Positions 27,695 to 37,758 of a DNA stretch of 64,000 bases are shown in pieces. The stretch's first letter is position 1, and each line of letters opens with the position of its first letter. Location: positions 124,001 through 188,000 of the forward strand of contig NZ_LRRU01000004.1 of assembly GCF_001641615.1 (NCBI RefSeq), read 5' to 3'. Under the pieces are notes generated by a model. The model made no database searches. It saw nothing but the letters and a program-made list of their open reading frames with translations, and was not told where the DNA came from. The position numbers and the translations under genes were made by a program. Source of the stretch: Pseudoalteromonas gelatinilytica (GTDB taxonomy: Bacteria > Pseudomonadota > Gammaproteobacteria > Enterobacterales > Alteromonadaceae).

Positions 27695-30350
27695 AATAAG
27701 TTCTGTAAGTGTATCGCAACGCTTATTAAAAGTGCTATTAAGCTTAGTTTTAACCAAGCCGCTTGTACGGTTTGTATTCATTAAGTTTCATGGTTATTAC
27801 AATCAACATAAAATGAGCTTGTTGGGTGCATTTTTACTGCCTTTCTTTGTGCTTTTTTTGTCATTATTTATTAAATTAGATAACAACAAAAAACGAGAAA
27901 TTAAACATAAATTACAGCGTTTATACCCCCATGTATCTCAACCTATTTTGACACCGAGTAACTGTGTTCGAATTGTATTGCAAAGTATTTATCTTGCGCT
28001 ATTCAACACCACCACAACCTCACAGCAGCACATAACCATTGAACAGCGTAAAACTTGGCGCAAAATAACACGCTCTGCACGCTTATTAAGACTGGCAGAC
28101 AGCAAGCTTGTACGCTCATTTAAAGTACTTTGGTTAGTCGCAAAAAAACAAACCAAAACTAAATCATATAAAGCGGTGAGTCGCTCATCCATTTGGCAAA
28201 ATAGCACCTTAAAAGTCGCGTTTTTAACCCTACTTATTTTTGCTGTAGCTGTTTTTATCACCGTACCATTTAGTATTGAAGCACAAGCAGTGTTCATTAG
28301 TTTAATTTTGGTGGTTGCTTATTCACTCAGACGTGTTGAAGGACAAATAGCAACCATTGTGATGATCACCCTATCTGTGACAACGTCAACACGTTATCTA
28401 TGGTGGCGCTACACAGATACCCTGAACTGGGGGGACCCGTTAGCCCTTGCACTCGGGATTGGTTTATTGCTTGCTGAAAGTTACGCTTGGTTAGTTCTGA
28501 TCTTAGGTTTCTTCCAAACCATCAATCCACTGCACCGCAAGCCCATTGCATTAGGAAAAGACACAGCAAACTGGCCAACAGTTGATATTTATATTCCGAC
28601 TTATAATGAGCCATTAGAGGTAGTAAAACCCACCACGATTGCTGCGCAAAGTATTGATTGGCCTGCAGATAAGCTAAATATTTATATTTTAGATGATGGT
28701 AAGCGCCCTGAATTTGCAGAATTTGCAAAGCAAATTGGTGTTGGTTATTTAACTCGTCCTGATAACAAACATGCCAAAGCCGGTAATATGAATCATGCGA
28801 TGAAAGTAACGAATGGCGACTACATTGCTATTTTTGACTGTGATCACATCCCTGCTCGCTCATTTTTACAGATGACAATGGGGCAGTTCATCAATGATAG
28901 TAAAGTGTGTTTAGTACAAACACCTCACCACTTTTTCTCTGCCGATCCATTTGAGCGCAATCTAAAGAACCATCGAAAAATCCCTAATGAAAACATGCTG
29001 TTTTATGGTTTAATCCAAGATGGTAATGATATGTGGGATGCAACCTTCTTCTGTGGTTCGTGTGCTGTGTTAAGGCGTAGTGCCCTTGAAGAAATTGGTG
29101 GTTTTGCGGTAGAAACCGTCACAGAAGACGCCCATACCGCGCTTAGAATGCAGCGCGCAGGCTACAAAACAACGTACATTAATATTCCGCAAGCTGCAGG
29201 CCTTGCCACTGACAGCTTATCTGCCCACGTTGGCCAGCGTATTCGTTGGGCACGCGGCATGGCGCAAATATTCCGATTAGATAACCCACTGTTTGGTAAG
29301 GGCTTAAATATTGCACAGCGACTGTGTTACTTAAACGCTATGTTGCACTTTTTATCGGGTATCCCGCGCATTGTGTTTTTAACCGCGCCGCTGGCATTAA
29401 TTTATTTCAATGCGCAAATTATCTATGCACCGTTTGTTGCTATCTTTCTTTATATTGTGCCAACGCTGTTACAGGTAAAAATCACCAATTCCCGAATTCA
29501 AGGAAAGTACCGCTATTCATTTTGGGGCGAAGTTTATGAATCAGTACTTGCTTGGTATATTTTAAAACCCACTACAGTTGCGCTTATCAACCCGAATAAG
29601 GGCAAGTTTAACGTGACCGAAAAAGGTGGCTTAAACAAGCAAGATCACTACGACTGGACGATTTCGAAGCCTTATATAATCTTGTTACTGGTTAACGTGT
29701 TAGGTATGACCTACGGCGTATTTAGATTGCTTTTCGGCGATAGTTCACAAATAGGCGTACTCGTCATTAGCATGCTGTGGGCAAGCTATAACGTGATAAT
29801 TTTGGGTGCTGCTGTGGCTGTTGCCGCTGAAGCGAAACAAGTACGTAGCTCACACCGTATCAAAGCAAATTTCCCTGCGGCTATTCGCCTAGCCAATGGC
29901 CGCACCATTAAAGTGAAAATTACGGACTACTCAAATAATGGCGTTGGTCTTGAAACTGAACACAATCATCTGTGCCGTGTAAATGATAAGGTAGAGCTGC
30001 TAATGAGTCGTGGCTTGAAACAGTTTTCATTCCCGACCTATATTTGTAACACCCGCGATAAGCAGTTGGGTCTGACCCTCAGAGATTTAGATTTAGAAAA
30101 ACAAACAGCCTTTATTCAATGCACTTTCTCACGTGCTGATGCTTGGCTTGATTGGCAAGAAAACTTTAAACACGACAAGCCTTCGTATAGCTTTTCTCAC
30201 GTTTTTTATACCAGTATTAAAGGCTTTAAGAACTTGATTTTCCATGCCCCAAATGAATTAAGACCCGCGATTGCGTTTGCATCAAGAGTCTTGTACTTTG
30301 TGGCGTCGTTATTACCCAAAAAACCAACAAAAGTACTAAAAACATCATGA
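27684..30350 (+). CDS. bcsA: BcsA, cellulose synthase catalytic subunit
   Basis: Inner-membrane GT2 glycosyltransferase using UDP-glucose. The catalytic motifs are intact: DDG (337-339), DxD in DCDH (385-388), TED with the general base D482, and QRIRW (518-522). The PilZ domain at about 720-815 keeps RxxxR (R721, R725) and DYSNNG (748-753), so c-di-GMP activation is expected. The N-terminal 150 residues are basic and enterobacterial-like, with a single membrane helix (about 45-62) before the main bundle. I use the ATG at 27684; a GTG at 27672 would add four residues. This gives 888 residues, against 872 in E. coli. The bcsB start overlaps the stop (ATGA). Confidence 0.95.
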   Translation: MSNKISSVSVSQRLLKVLLSLVLTKPLVRFVFIKFHGYYNQHKMSLLGAFLLPFFVLFLSLFIKLDNNKKREIKHKLQRLYPHVSQPILTPSNCVRIVLQSIYLALFNTTTTSQQHITIEQRKTWRKITRSARLLRLADSKLVRSFKVLWLVAKKQTKTKSYKAVSRSSIWQNSTLKVAFLTLLIFAVAVFITVPFSIEAQAVFISLILVVAYSLRRVEGQIATIVMITLSVTTSTRYLWWRYTDTLNWGDPLALALGIGLLLAESYAWLVLILGFFQTINPLHRKPIALGKDTANWPTVDIYIPTYNEPLEVVKPTTIAAQSIDWPADKLNIYILDDGKRPEFAEFAKQIGVGYLTRPDNKHAKAGNMNHAMKVTNGDYIAIFDCDHIPARSFLQMTMGQFINDSKVCLVQTPHHFFSADPFERNLKNHRKIPNENMLFYGLIQDGNDMWDATFFCGSCAVLRRSALEEIGGFAVETVTEDAHTALRMQRAGYKTTYINIPQAAGLATDSLSAHVGQRIRWARGMAQIFRLDNPLFGKGLNIAQRLCYLNAMLHFLSGIPRIVFLTAPLALIYFNAQIIYAPFVAIFLYIVPTLLQVKITNSRIQGKYRYSFWGEVYESVLAWYILKPTTVALINPNKGKFNVTEKGGLNKQDHYDWTISKPYIILLLVNVLGMTYGVFRLLFGDSSQIGVLVISMLWASYNVIILGAAVAVAAEAKQVRSSHRIKANFPAAIRLANGRTIKVKITDYSNNGVGLETEHNHLCRVNDKVELLMSRGLKQFSFPTYICNTRDKQLGLTLRDLDLEKQTAFIQCTFSRADAWLDWQENFKHDKPSYSFSHVFYTSIKGFKNLIFHAPNELRPAIAFASRVLYFVASLLPKKPTKVLKTS

Positions 30351-32596
30351 TAAGAACTTTTTTAACCTTGTTATTCGCTGTTATCACACTCAGCTTATCT
30401 GGCTGGGCGATAAGTGCTGAGCCTCTTTCTAATAAAGCGATTTTTGATCATGGTTATCCTGAACAAGCGCCAATTGAAAGCATGACGCTAAGCTTTGAAA
30501 AGCTTGGATTAAGCAAGTTTAAACTTGATGGTGTGAGCAATAGTACCCGCGTTGATTTTACGAACCGTCTTGATAAGTTAGGTAAAAAACTAACCCTCGA
30601 TTTTTCATATACAACGTCACCATCCCTGATAGGTCGTGTGTCACATTTAAAAATTTTCTTAAATGAAAATCTTGTTACTGTGTTGCCTATCGATGATAAG
30701 AACACGCCTATCGGCACTGTCGCTGAGCGTAGCATCGTGCTTAATCCTAAATTAATTAAAGACTTTAACCAAATTCGTTTTGAGTTAGTGGGTTATTACG
30801 ACATGGTTTGTCAGGATGATTATAGTAATACAATTTGGGCTGAGCTGAGTAAAAGCAGCCGTATTTCTATTGACCGTCAAGCACTGGCACTTGAAAGCTT
30901 GTTAGAGTATTTCCCTGCACCATTTTTTGACTCTCGCGACTACAATAAGGTCACTTTGCCATTCGTTTTTGCATCACAACCCGATGAAAATACGTTAGAA
31001 GCTGCCACAACCTTATCAAGCTTTTTTGGCGCGCAAGCAAAATGGCGCAAAGCGCAGTTCCCAGTGCAAATCAATGCCACCCCAACAGAGCATAGTGTGG
31101 TTTTTGCCACCAATGACAACAAGCCTGACTTTTTATTAAATTACCCTAATGTTGATAAACCAACAGTCGAAATAATCAGCAGCCCAACTCACCGTTACGC
31201 CAAGGTACTGCTTGTTTTAGGTAAAGACACGGCGCAATTAAAAGAAGCCGTTGTTGGTTTAGTCTTTGGTTATAAAGTGATGACAGGTCGCAGCGCAACC
31301 ATTGATGCAATTAGCAATTTACCACTTAGAAAAGCCTACGATGCCCCACTGTGGGTGCGCTCTGATCGCCCAGTGAGCTTTGATGAGTTTATTGAATACC
31401 CTACTCAACTGCAGTCAGAAGGTTATCGCGGTCTGCCAGTTCGTTTAGATTTACGCTTTGCACCCGATTTATTTACTTGGCGTGAAAATGGTATTCCGAT
31501 TACATTGAATTATCGCAACACACCTGTTGAACAAAACATGTTGTCGCGTTTGAACATGCTGATCAACGGTAAGTTTGTGGATGGTTTTATTCTTGATAAC
31601 GAAGGCGGTAAAACAATAACAACCAATACGTTGTTGCCGCTTCTATCAGATTTTAATCCAACTCAAACTCGTCAAGACTTTGAATTAACGGGGTTAGATT
31701 TAACAACAAATAACCAGCTGACTTATGACTTTAACTTTGCTGTTGTGAAAACCGGTGAATGTAGTGCCATTCCAGCCGGTGGTGAATTTGGCGCTATTGA
31801 CGGCAGCTCTACGATTGATGTGAGTGACTTCCATCACTATATTGCCATGCCAAACTTACGTGCCTTTGCAAGTGGTGGTTTTCCATTTACCAAATATGCC
31901 GATTTACACCAAAGTACTTTGGTGATGGAAGCTAACGCCTCAGTTAACGCGATTAGCTTATTGCTTAATTTTGCGGGTCATTTAGGCGCTATTACCGGCT
32001 ACCCTGCGCACCGTTTAGAAATTCAATTCCCAAGTAACCAATTAGCGCTAAACGATAAGGACATTATTATCATTGGTAAGGCTGATTCATTCTTAACATC
32101 CCTTGCCAAAGATAGCGCCCTAAGTGTGCTTATCAACAACAACCAACGCATTGTTGATCAAGCTATCTACAATGGTGCATACGACACAAAAGGCGCTGAA
32201 AAAATTAAAGTAAACATCAGCAGCATTGGTCGTTTAGCTGTGATGTCAGGATTTCAGTCACCATTCGATTCAGACCGTTCAGTGGTATCTTTAATTGCCA
32301 GTAATGAAAGTGCATATGCGCTACTCACTGATGCCTTATTAAATGAAGATAAAACTGCTCAAATAATGGGAAGCTCCGCCATTATCAATAGCCAAGGCAT
32401 CAAAACGATTAAAACCGATGAGCAGTATTTTGTTGGTCATGTGCCTATTCATACACTTATTTGGTTCCACTTTTCAGACCGCCCAGTCCTGTTAGCGATT
32501 CTGTCGCTACTTACACTACTACTTATTTCATTTATGTTGTGGCGAGTGCTTGCGCTACTGACCAAAAAACGTTTATCTGAAGGAGATCAGGCATAA
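30347..32596 (+). CDS. bcsB: BcsB, periplasmic cellulose synthase subunit
   Basis: 749 residues with a signal peptide (MIRTFLTLLF...WAISA) and a C-terminal membrane anchor (VLLAILSLLTLLLISFMLWRVLALL, about 715-738). Between them lie the alternating carbohydrate-binding and flavodoxin-like domains of BcsB. It guides the nascent glucan across the periplasm and its anchor completes the BcsA site. It is coupled to bcsA by an ATGA overlap and to bcsZ by TAATG. Confidence 0.93.
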   Translation: MIRTFLTLLFAVITLSLSGWAISAEPLSNKAIFDHGYPEQAPIESMTLSFEKLGLSKFKLDGVSNSTRVDFTNRLDKLGKKLTLDFSYTTSPSLIGRVSHLKIFLNENLVTVLPIDDKNTPIGTVAERSIVLNPKLIKDFNQIRFELVGYYDMVCQDDYSNTIWAELSKSSRISIDRQALALESLLEYFPAPFFDSRDYNKVTLPFVFASQPDENTLEAATTLSSFFGAQAKWRKAQFPVQINATPTEHSVVFATNDNKPDFLLNYPNVDKPTVEIISSPTHRYAKVLLVLGKDTAQLKEAVVGLVFGYKVMTGRSATIDAISNLPLRKAYDAPLWVRSDRPVSFDEFIEYPTQLQSEGYRGLPVRLDLRFAPDLFTWRENGIPITLNYRNTPVEQNMLSRLNMLINGKFVDGFILDNEGGKTITTNTLLPLLSDFNPTQTRQDFELTGLDLTTNNQLTYDFNFAVVKTGECSAIPAGGEFGAIDGSSTIDVSDFHHYIAMPNLRAFASGGFPFTKYADLHQSTLVMEANASVNAISLLLNFAGHLGAITGYPAHRLEIQFPSNQLALNDKDIIIIGKADSFLTSLAKDSALSVLINNNQRIVDQAIYNGAYDTKGAEKIKVNISSIGRLAVMSGFQSPFDSDRSVVSLIASNESAYALLTDALLNEDKTAQIMGSSAIINSQGIKTIKTDEQYFVGHVPIHTLIWFHFSDRPVLLAILSLLTLLLISFMLWRVLALLTKKRLSEGDQA

Positions 32597-33711
32597 TGAA
32601 AACTATCGCTTCTTTACTATTCGTTTTTGTTTTTTCAAGTAGTGCCTTAGCCCAATTAAGCTGTAGCGCTTGGCCGCAGTGGAATAACTTTAAAACTCAC
32701 TTCATTACACCAGAAGGACGTGTAATTGATTTAGGCAGTGAATACGACATCACCACCTCAGAAGGGCAATCTTATGCGTTATTCTTTGCATTACTTGCCA
32801 ATGATAAAGCCAGCTTCGATAAGTTACTTGAATGGACTGAAGTACACCTTTCTGAAGGTGATTTAAGTACCCGTTTACCAGCATGGCAATGGGGCATTAA
32901 ACAAAGCCAAGGGCAAATTATTGATTCTAATCCAGCTTCTGATTCAGATTTATGGATTGCTTATACCCTGTCACAAGCGGCTATTTTATGGAATGAAAGA
33001 CGCTACGCAGTGCTCAGCTCAGTGCTTGCTGAGCGCATTATTCGTGAAGAAACCGCGCAGATACCAAACCTTGGCCTGACCTTGTTACCTGGGCCATCAG
33101 GCTTTGAAAAAGACAGTAGCTGGAAATTAAATCCAAGTTATGCGCCGCTATTTATTTTTGCGCAATTTGCACATTTATACCCTCACTCGCCTTGGCAAAC
33201 ATTACACGATAACTCGGCGCAGTTATTAATAGATACAGCACCAAAAGGCATGAGCCCTGACTGGGTTAATTACAGCGTTGAAAAAGGCTTTTATCATGAT
33301 AAAAGCACGCCAGCCACAGGTAGTTACAATGCAATCCGCGTTTATCTTTGGGCCAGCATGATGGCAGAAGATGCACCTTATAAAAATGCCCTTGCTAAGC
33401 AGTTTAAACCCTTTATTGATAGCATAGTCTCTTCAGGCAAAGTGCCATTAGAAACCAATGCCGTCACGGGCAGTACAGCTGGCAATGCCCCAAGTGGTTT
33501 TGTTGCTGCTTTATTACCACTGCTTGCTGAAGAGAGTGCATCACAAGCTGTCACTGCGTTACAGCAGCAAATTATGATGGACACCCGCTTTACCACCAGC
33601 CGCTATTACGACAGCGTGTTGTATTTATTTGGTAATAGCGCATTGAACAAACGCTTTAGTATTGATAAAAACGGCGCCTTAACAACTAACTGGAGCAATG
33701 AATGCCGATAA
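32596..33711 (+). CDS. bcsZ: BcsZ, periplasmic endo-beta-1,4-glucanase (GH8)
   Basis: 371 residues with a signal peptide ending at SSSALA. GH8 cellulase that trims cellulose during export. The general acid E56 in TSEGQSYALFFALLAND corresponds to E55 of E. coli BcsZ, and EGDLSTRLPAWQWG and PASDSDLWIAY supply the subsite and aspartate motifs. The length equals the E. coli enzyme. It overlaps bcsC by 10 bases. Confidence 0.94.
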   Translation: MKTIASLLFVFVFSSSALAQLSCSAWPQWNNFKTHFITPEGRVIDLGSEYDITTSEGQSYALFFALLANDKASFDKLLEWTEVHLSEGDLSTRLPAWQWGIKQSQGQIIDSNPASDSDLWIAYTLSQAAILWNERRYAVLSSVLAERIIREETAQIPNLGLTLLPGPSGFEKDSSWKLNPSYAPLFIFAQFAHLYPHSPWQTLHDNSAQLLIDTAPKGMSPDWVNYSVEKGFYHDKSTPATGSYNAIRVYLWASMMAEDAPYKNALAKQFKPFIDSIVSSGKVPLETNAVTGSTAGNAPSGFVAALLPLLAEESASQAVTALQQQIMMDTRFTTSRYYDSVLYLFGNSALNKRFSIDKNGALTTNWSNECR

Positions 33712-36700
33712 AGTGGCTACTTGCTGCAGTTTTAGCAAGCTCCAGTGCATCCGCAGCAGTTAACAAGGACCTTGATAGTCAATCAATTGATTGGTTAATT
33801 AGCCAAGTGCAACTAGGTGAAATTGAGCGTGATAATCAATTGATGAGCGACAGCTTAGAAAAGCTGCAAAGCATTGCACCTAAAAACACCCAAGTGCAAT
33901 GCGCAGAGGTGCGTGTTTTATATAGCCTAAAAGAAGTCGATAAAGCCAATGCACGTTTAGCAGAGCTCAGTAAGATGTCGCATCCGTGTATAACAAGCTT
34001 AACTATGCTCGCACGAGTCAATAATCAAGACAAAGAAGTGGTTCAACAAGCCAGGCTTCGTGCCAGAGCTGGTCAGTACAGCGAAGCAGTGCAAATATAC
34101 AACCGCCTATTTAAATCTGCTTACCCGAATATTGAATATGAGCTTGAGCACATCAACTGGCTTGCTCAAGATTCAAGTCAGTATCAACAAGCACTGCGCG
34201 GTTATCGTTCTTTAATGAAACGCTACCCTCATAGTGGCCGTTTTGAGCTTGCCTATGCAAGGCATCTATTAAAACAGAACCCAACGAATAAAGAAGCCAT
34301 TAAGCTACTTAGCCACTATGCACACAGCAATCAATATGGTGTAGAAGCCGAATTTGCTTGGCTTGCAGCGCTTGAAAACATGCCGCTTAATAAACACACT
34401 AAGCTTGCTTATCAAGACTACTTTGCTGCCTACCCTAAAAGCAGTAAAGGTCAGCTGCAATTTAGTGACTTTAAAAAAGCACATTTGGCTGAACAAAAAA
34501 AGCAAGCGGATCCTGCTTATCAGGCATGGCTCAAAGGCAGTGTCGAACTTGAAAAACGTCACTTTGATACGGCAGAAAAGCTCTTCAATAAAGCTCTGCG
34601 AGGGCGTCCTCAAGATCCTGAAATATACAATAGCCTAGGTTTATTAAACTTAAGACAAGGCAGGAATGCCAATGCCTACCAGTACTTTAAAAAAGCACAA
34701 CAATACAGCATAGATGCAAACCGCATAACGGTATTAAAAGGTCTCGCCAATACCGCACGTTTTTGGCAATACATTGATGAAGCTAAATCGGCCATTAGTA
34801 GCAATGAGTTAAAACAGGCTGCACTTAAGCTTGATTTAGCAGATACGTTAAATGAAGACCCTAATACCGTGTTGTTTTACCGCGCTGAACTTGCCAAACA
34901 AGCTGGGCAATACCAAAACGCGATGAATCTCTATAAGCAAGTGCTAAAAGACGATCCTCTGCAACAGCCTACTTTGCGTGCCATGCTCGAATTAACGGCC
35001 TCAGATGGCAATTATGCTCGTAGTCATCAATTTTATAATAGCTTAACTCGTCAGCAACAAGCGCTACTGACCGAAGATTACACCCTATTACAAACACAGC
35101 AACTGCGAGCTCGAGCAGACGAACTAACTTCACAAGGTAAGCTTGATGAAGCGGTTGATGTGCTACTTATGGCAATTAAACAAAGCCCTCGTCAAAGCTG
35201 GCTATATTACGACCTTGCAAATTTATACCAGCAACAGGGTTTAGTTGATCATGCGAAAGCGCTGTATAAAAAAACCTTGTGGCAATTTCCTCTAGATGCA
35301 GATTTACGTTATAGCCATGCCCTATTTTTACGTTCGTTGAATGACTATCAAGGAGCATTGGCAACCTTAGATTACATTCCTAATAACGCACGCACCGAAC
35401 AAATCAATGTACTCACAGAACAATTGAGTATTAATACTAAGCTAGAAAGACTGTCTGCCAACAACACAGCTAGCAATAAAGCCACGGTGATTTATAAGCT
35501 TACCGAGTTAGAAGCACAGCCATTAACACCTTTAATGCAAGCTGAGCTTGCCAGCCAATGGCAACAAATTAATGAGCAGCAGTATGCGATTAGACAACTG
35601 AAAAAAGCCCTCAATCGTGACCCAAGCTTGAGCCCTTATTGGCATATGACTTATGCTAATTGGCTAATTGAAAGCAACGATAAAAACACTGCTGATAGCT
35701 GGTTTGCAGACTATCACCTGCCGAGTAACGCAACCGATGCAGAGCAATCACAATGGTTAGCACTTCAAGTTAATTACGTTAATCGCTTTAGTGATAGTAA
35801 TCTTAGAGTTACTAAGCTCTCAGAGCTTGCAACACGCTACCCTGATAACCCAGAACTGTCAGAGGCGCTGATCAATGCTCATATCGAGCAAGGCAATAGT
35901 AAAGAAGCTATTAGCCGCTATGAGCAACACATCGCAAATGGGCAAACTGTCTCAACGGATACTGCTTTAGCTATTGCGACACTCGCTCGTCAGCAGCAAA
36001 GAGATGATTTAGCTAATCGCATCATTGCTGGACAAATTAATCAGGTTTCAAGTGAACAAAGCTATCGTCAGCAGCAATTAATGACCGCACTTGAACAATT
36101 TGAAGATACACAAAGTGCCATTAATCTAGCTGAAATATTGCTGGCTAAATCAAACAATAACCAAGAACTTTATTATCAAGCGGCAGCGGTTGCACAAGCT
36201 AAGCAACAAACTACGCTTGCTCAAAACTGGTACCGCGCGGCAGTTGATCCAGATACGGCAACGAGCAACTTAAGCGATGAGCAGCACTATGAGCTGTATG
36301 CCCTTGATGAAAATGAAGCATGGTATGTCAATAATGCCAAGCGCCAATTACAAAGCATCGAGCGCGATGAACAAGCCTATATCACAGCCGCTATCAACTT
36401 AAGTAGCCAAACAAGCACGCAAAATGAGTCAACCCTCGGCGCTGGTGCAACGCCTATCGAAGCCGGTTTTCCACTGTGGGGTGGCACTGGGATTGTGAAA
36501 TTAGACCCAATGACGATATCGAGCCAAGAAACCCGCTTTGATGAAACCTTTGCAGGTAGCCGCTATGGTCAAGGGGCCCTCTGTATTTTTGACTGCCCAC
36601 TTTTAAGCATAAAACCAAAGCAACAAGGTATGGATATTGGCCTTGCTTGGCAAAACGAGCAATGGCGCATTGATGTTGGTACCACTCCACTTGGCTTTTT

Positions 36701-37514
36701 AGTCGAAGATATCGTGTGGGGCGTTAATTACAAAGGTGATTTAGGCGACTTTGGTTATGGCGTCACGTTTAATAAACGCCCAGTCACTAGCTCTGTATTA
36801 TCTTACGCCGGACTTGAAGATGTCTTTACCAACCAAGTATGGGGCGGTGTTAGAGCTACGCAATTACAACTTAATCTATCTCATGACCTAGGCCTAGATT
36901 GGGGGTTTTGGGGCAGTACCAACTATCAACTCTTGCAAGGTAAAAATGTCAAAGACAACCAAAGCTACAGCCTAATGGGGGGGAGTTACTATCGCTATAT
37001 TCGCGAAAGAAACACCGAATTAAGCCTAGGTCTTAACTTATTACACTGGTCATATAAGTATAATTTAAGTGAAGAAACCTGGGGGCATGGTGGCTATTAC
37101 AGCCCACAAAACTACTTGGGCGCGTCTTTACCTGTGATTTTTGATAAACGAATTGGTCATAATTTTGTATATAGGCTTCGGGCTGGGGTGTCTTGGTCTA
37201 CCACCACCACTGACGACATCGCATTTTTCCCGAACGACCCTATTTTGCAAGGCCAAGCAGAAGCTCAAACAGCTGTAACGGGTGTTGTGCCTTACTTTGA
37301 GGGCGATACCAGCAGTGGCTTATCGTATAACTTAGGGGCAAGTTTTGAGTATCGATTCACGCCTCATTGGTTCTTTGGTGGTTACTTCAACCTAGATAGA
37401 GCCGATTTTTATGAACCGAATTACGCTCAGCTGTACTTCCGTTATTACTTTAATCCGGTGTATAGCGAGCTGGCATTCCCGGGTAAACCTGTTGTGCCTT
37501 ATGCAAGCTACTAA
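33702..37514 (+). CDS. bcsC: BcsC, outer-membrane cellulose exporter
   Basis: 1270 residues: a signal peptide (about 1-18), a long TPR array (about 30-870, with clear repeats such as PEIYNSLGLLNLRQGRNANAYQYF), and a C-terminal beta-barrel of about 340 residues ending with aromatic-rich strands (FRYYFNPVYSEL). E. coli BcsC has 1157 residues, so this form carries a few more TPR units. It forms the exit channel for cellulose. It is the last gene of bcsRQABZC; no strong terminator is seen after it, only a short inverted repeat at 37619-37635 (TCAAGT / ACTTGA). Confidence 0.93.
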   Translation: MPIKWLLAAVLASSSASAAVNKDLDSQSIDWLISQVQLGEIERDNQLMSDSLEKLQSIAPKNTQVQCAEVRVLYSLKEVDKANARLAELSKMSHPCITSLTMLARVNNQDKEVVQQARLRARAGQYSEAVQIYNRLFKSAYPNIEYELEHINWLAQDSSQYQQALRGYRSLMKRYPHSGRFELAYARHLLKQNPTNKEAIKLLSHYAHSNQYGVEAEFAWLAALENMPLNKHTKLAYQDYFAAYPKSSKGQLQFSDFKKAHLAEQKKQADPAYQAWLKGSVELEKRHFDTAEKLFNKALRGRPQDPEIYNSLGLLNLRQGRNANAYQYFKKAQQYSIDANRITVLKGLANTARFWQYIDEAKSAISSNELKQAALKLDLADTLNEDPNTVLFYRAELAKQAGQYQNAMNLYKQVLKDDPLQQPTLRAMLELTASDGNYARSHQFYNSLTRQQQALLTEDYTLLQTQQLRARADELTSQGKLDEAVDVLLMAIKQSPRQSWLYYDLANLYQQQGLVDHAKALYKKTLWQFPLDADLRYSHALFLRSLNDYQGALATLDYIPNNARTEQINVLTEQLSINTKLERLSANNTASNKATVIYKLTELEAQPLTPLMQAELASQWQQINEQQYAIRQLKKALNRDPSLSPYWHMTYANWLIESNDKNTADSWFADYHLPSNATDAEQSQWLALQVNYVNRFSDSNLRVTKLSELATRYPDNPELSEALINAHIEQGNSKEAISRYEQHIANGQTVSTDTALAIATLARQQQRDDLANRIIAGQINQVSSEQSYRQQQLMTALEQFEDTQSAINLAEILLAKSNNNQELYYQAAAVAQAKQQTTLAQNWYRAAVDPDTATSNLSDEQHYELYALDENEAWYVNNAKRQLQSIERDEQAYITAAINLSSQTSTQNESTLGAGATPIEAGFPLWGGTGIVKLDPMTISSQETRFDETFAGSRYGQGALCIFDCPLLSIKPKQQGMDIGLAWQNEQWRIDVGTTPLGFLVEDIVWGVNYKGDLGDFGYGVTFNKRPVTSSVLSYAGLEDVFTNQVWGGVRATQLQLNLSHDLGLDWGFWGSTNYQLLQGKNVKDNQSYSLMGGSYYRYIRERNTELSLGLNLLHWSYKYNLSEETWGHGGYYSPQNYLGASLPVIFDKRIGHNFVYRLRAGVSWSTTTTDDIAFFPNDPILQGQAEAQTAVTGVVPYFEGDTSSGLSYNLGASFEYRFTPHWFFGGYFNLDRADFYEPNYAQLYFRYYFNPVYSELAFPGKPVVPYASY

Positions 37515-37758
37515 CCATCGCATCACAAGGAGCAAGTGTCGCAAGATCTTCCCCTCACCATAAGGTCTATGTATACTGTAGCGCACTTGTAGCTAGGATA
37601 AGGGTGTGTCTCTTACCTTCAAGTATAAAACTTGAGCAACAAACCATTATCTTAGCTGCATCAATAAACATGGCCGCCCGTTCACTAAATAAATACATAG
37701 AACGACCAAAGCAAAAACAATAAGGCCTCAAATAAAAACTTAGAGTTAGGAAGTAAAT

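Noticed and set aside
37619..37635. Inverted repeat TCAAGT / ACTTGA after bcsC
   Set aside because: Stem of six AT-rich pairs without a T run; too weak to call a terminator, and no operator match is known.
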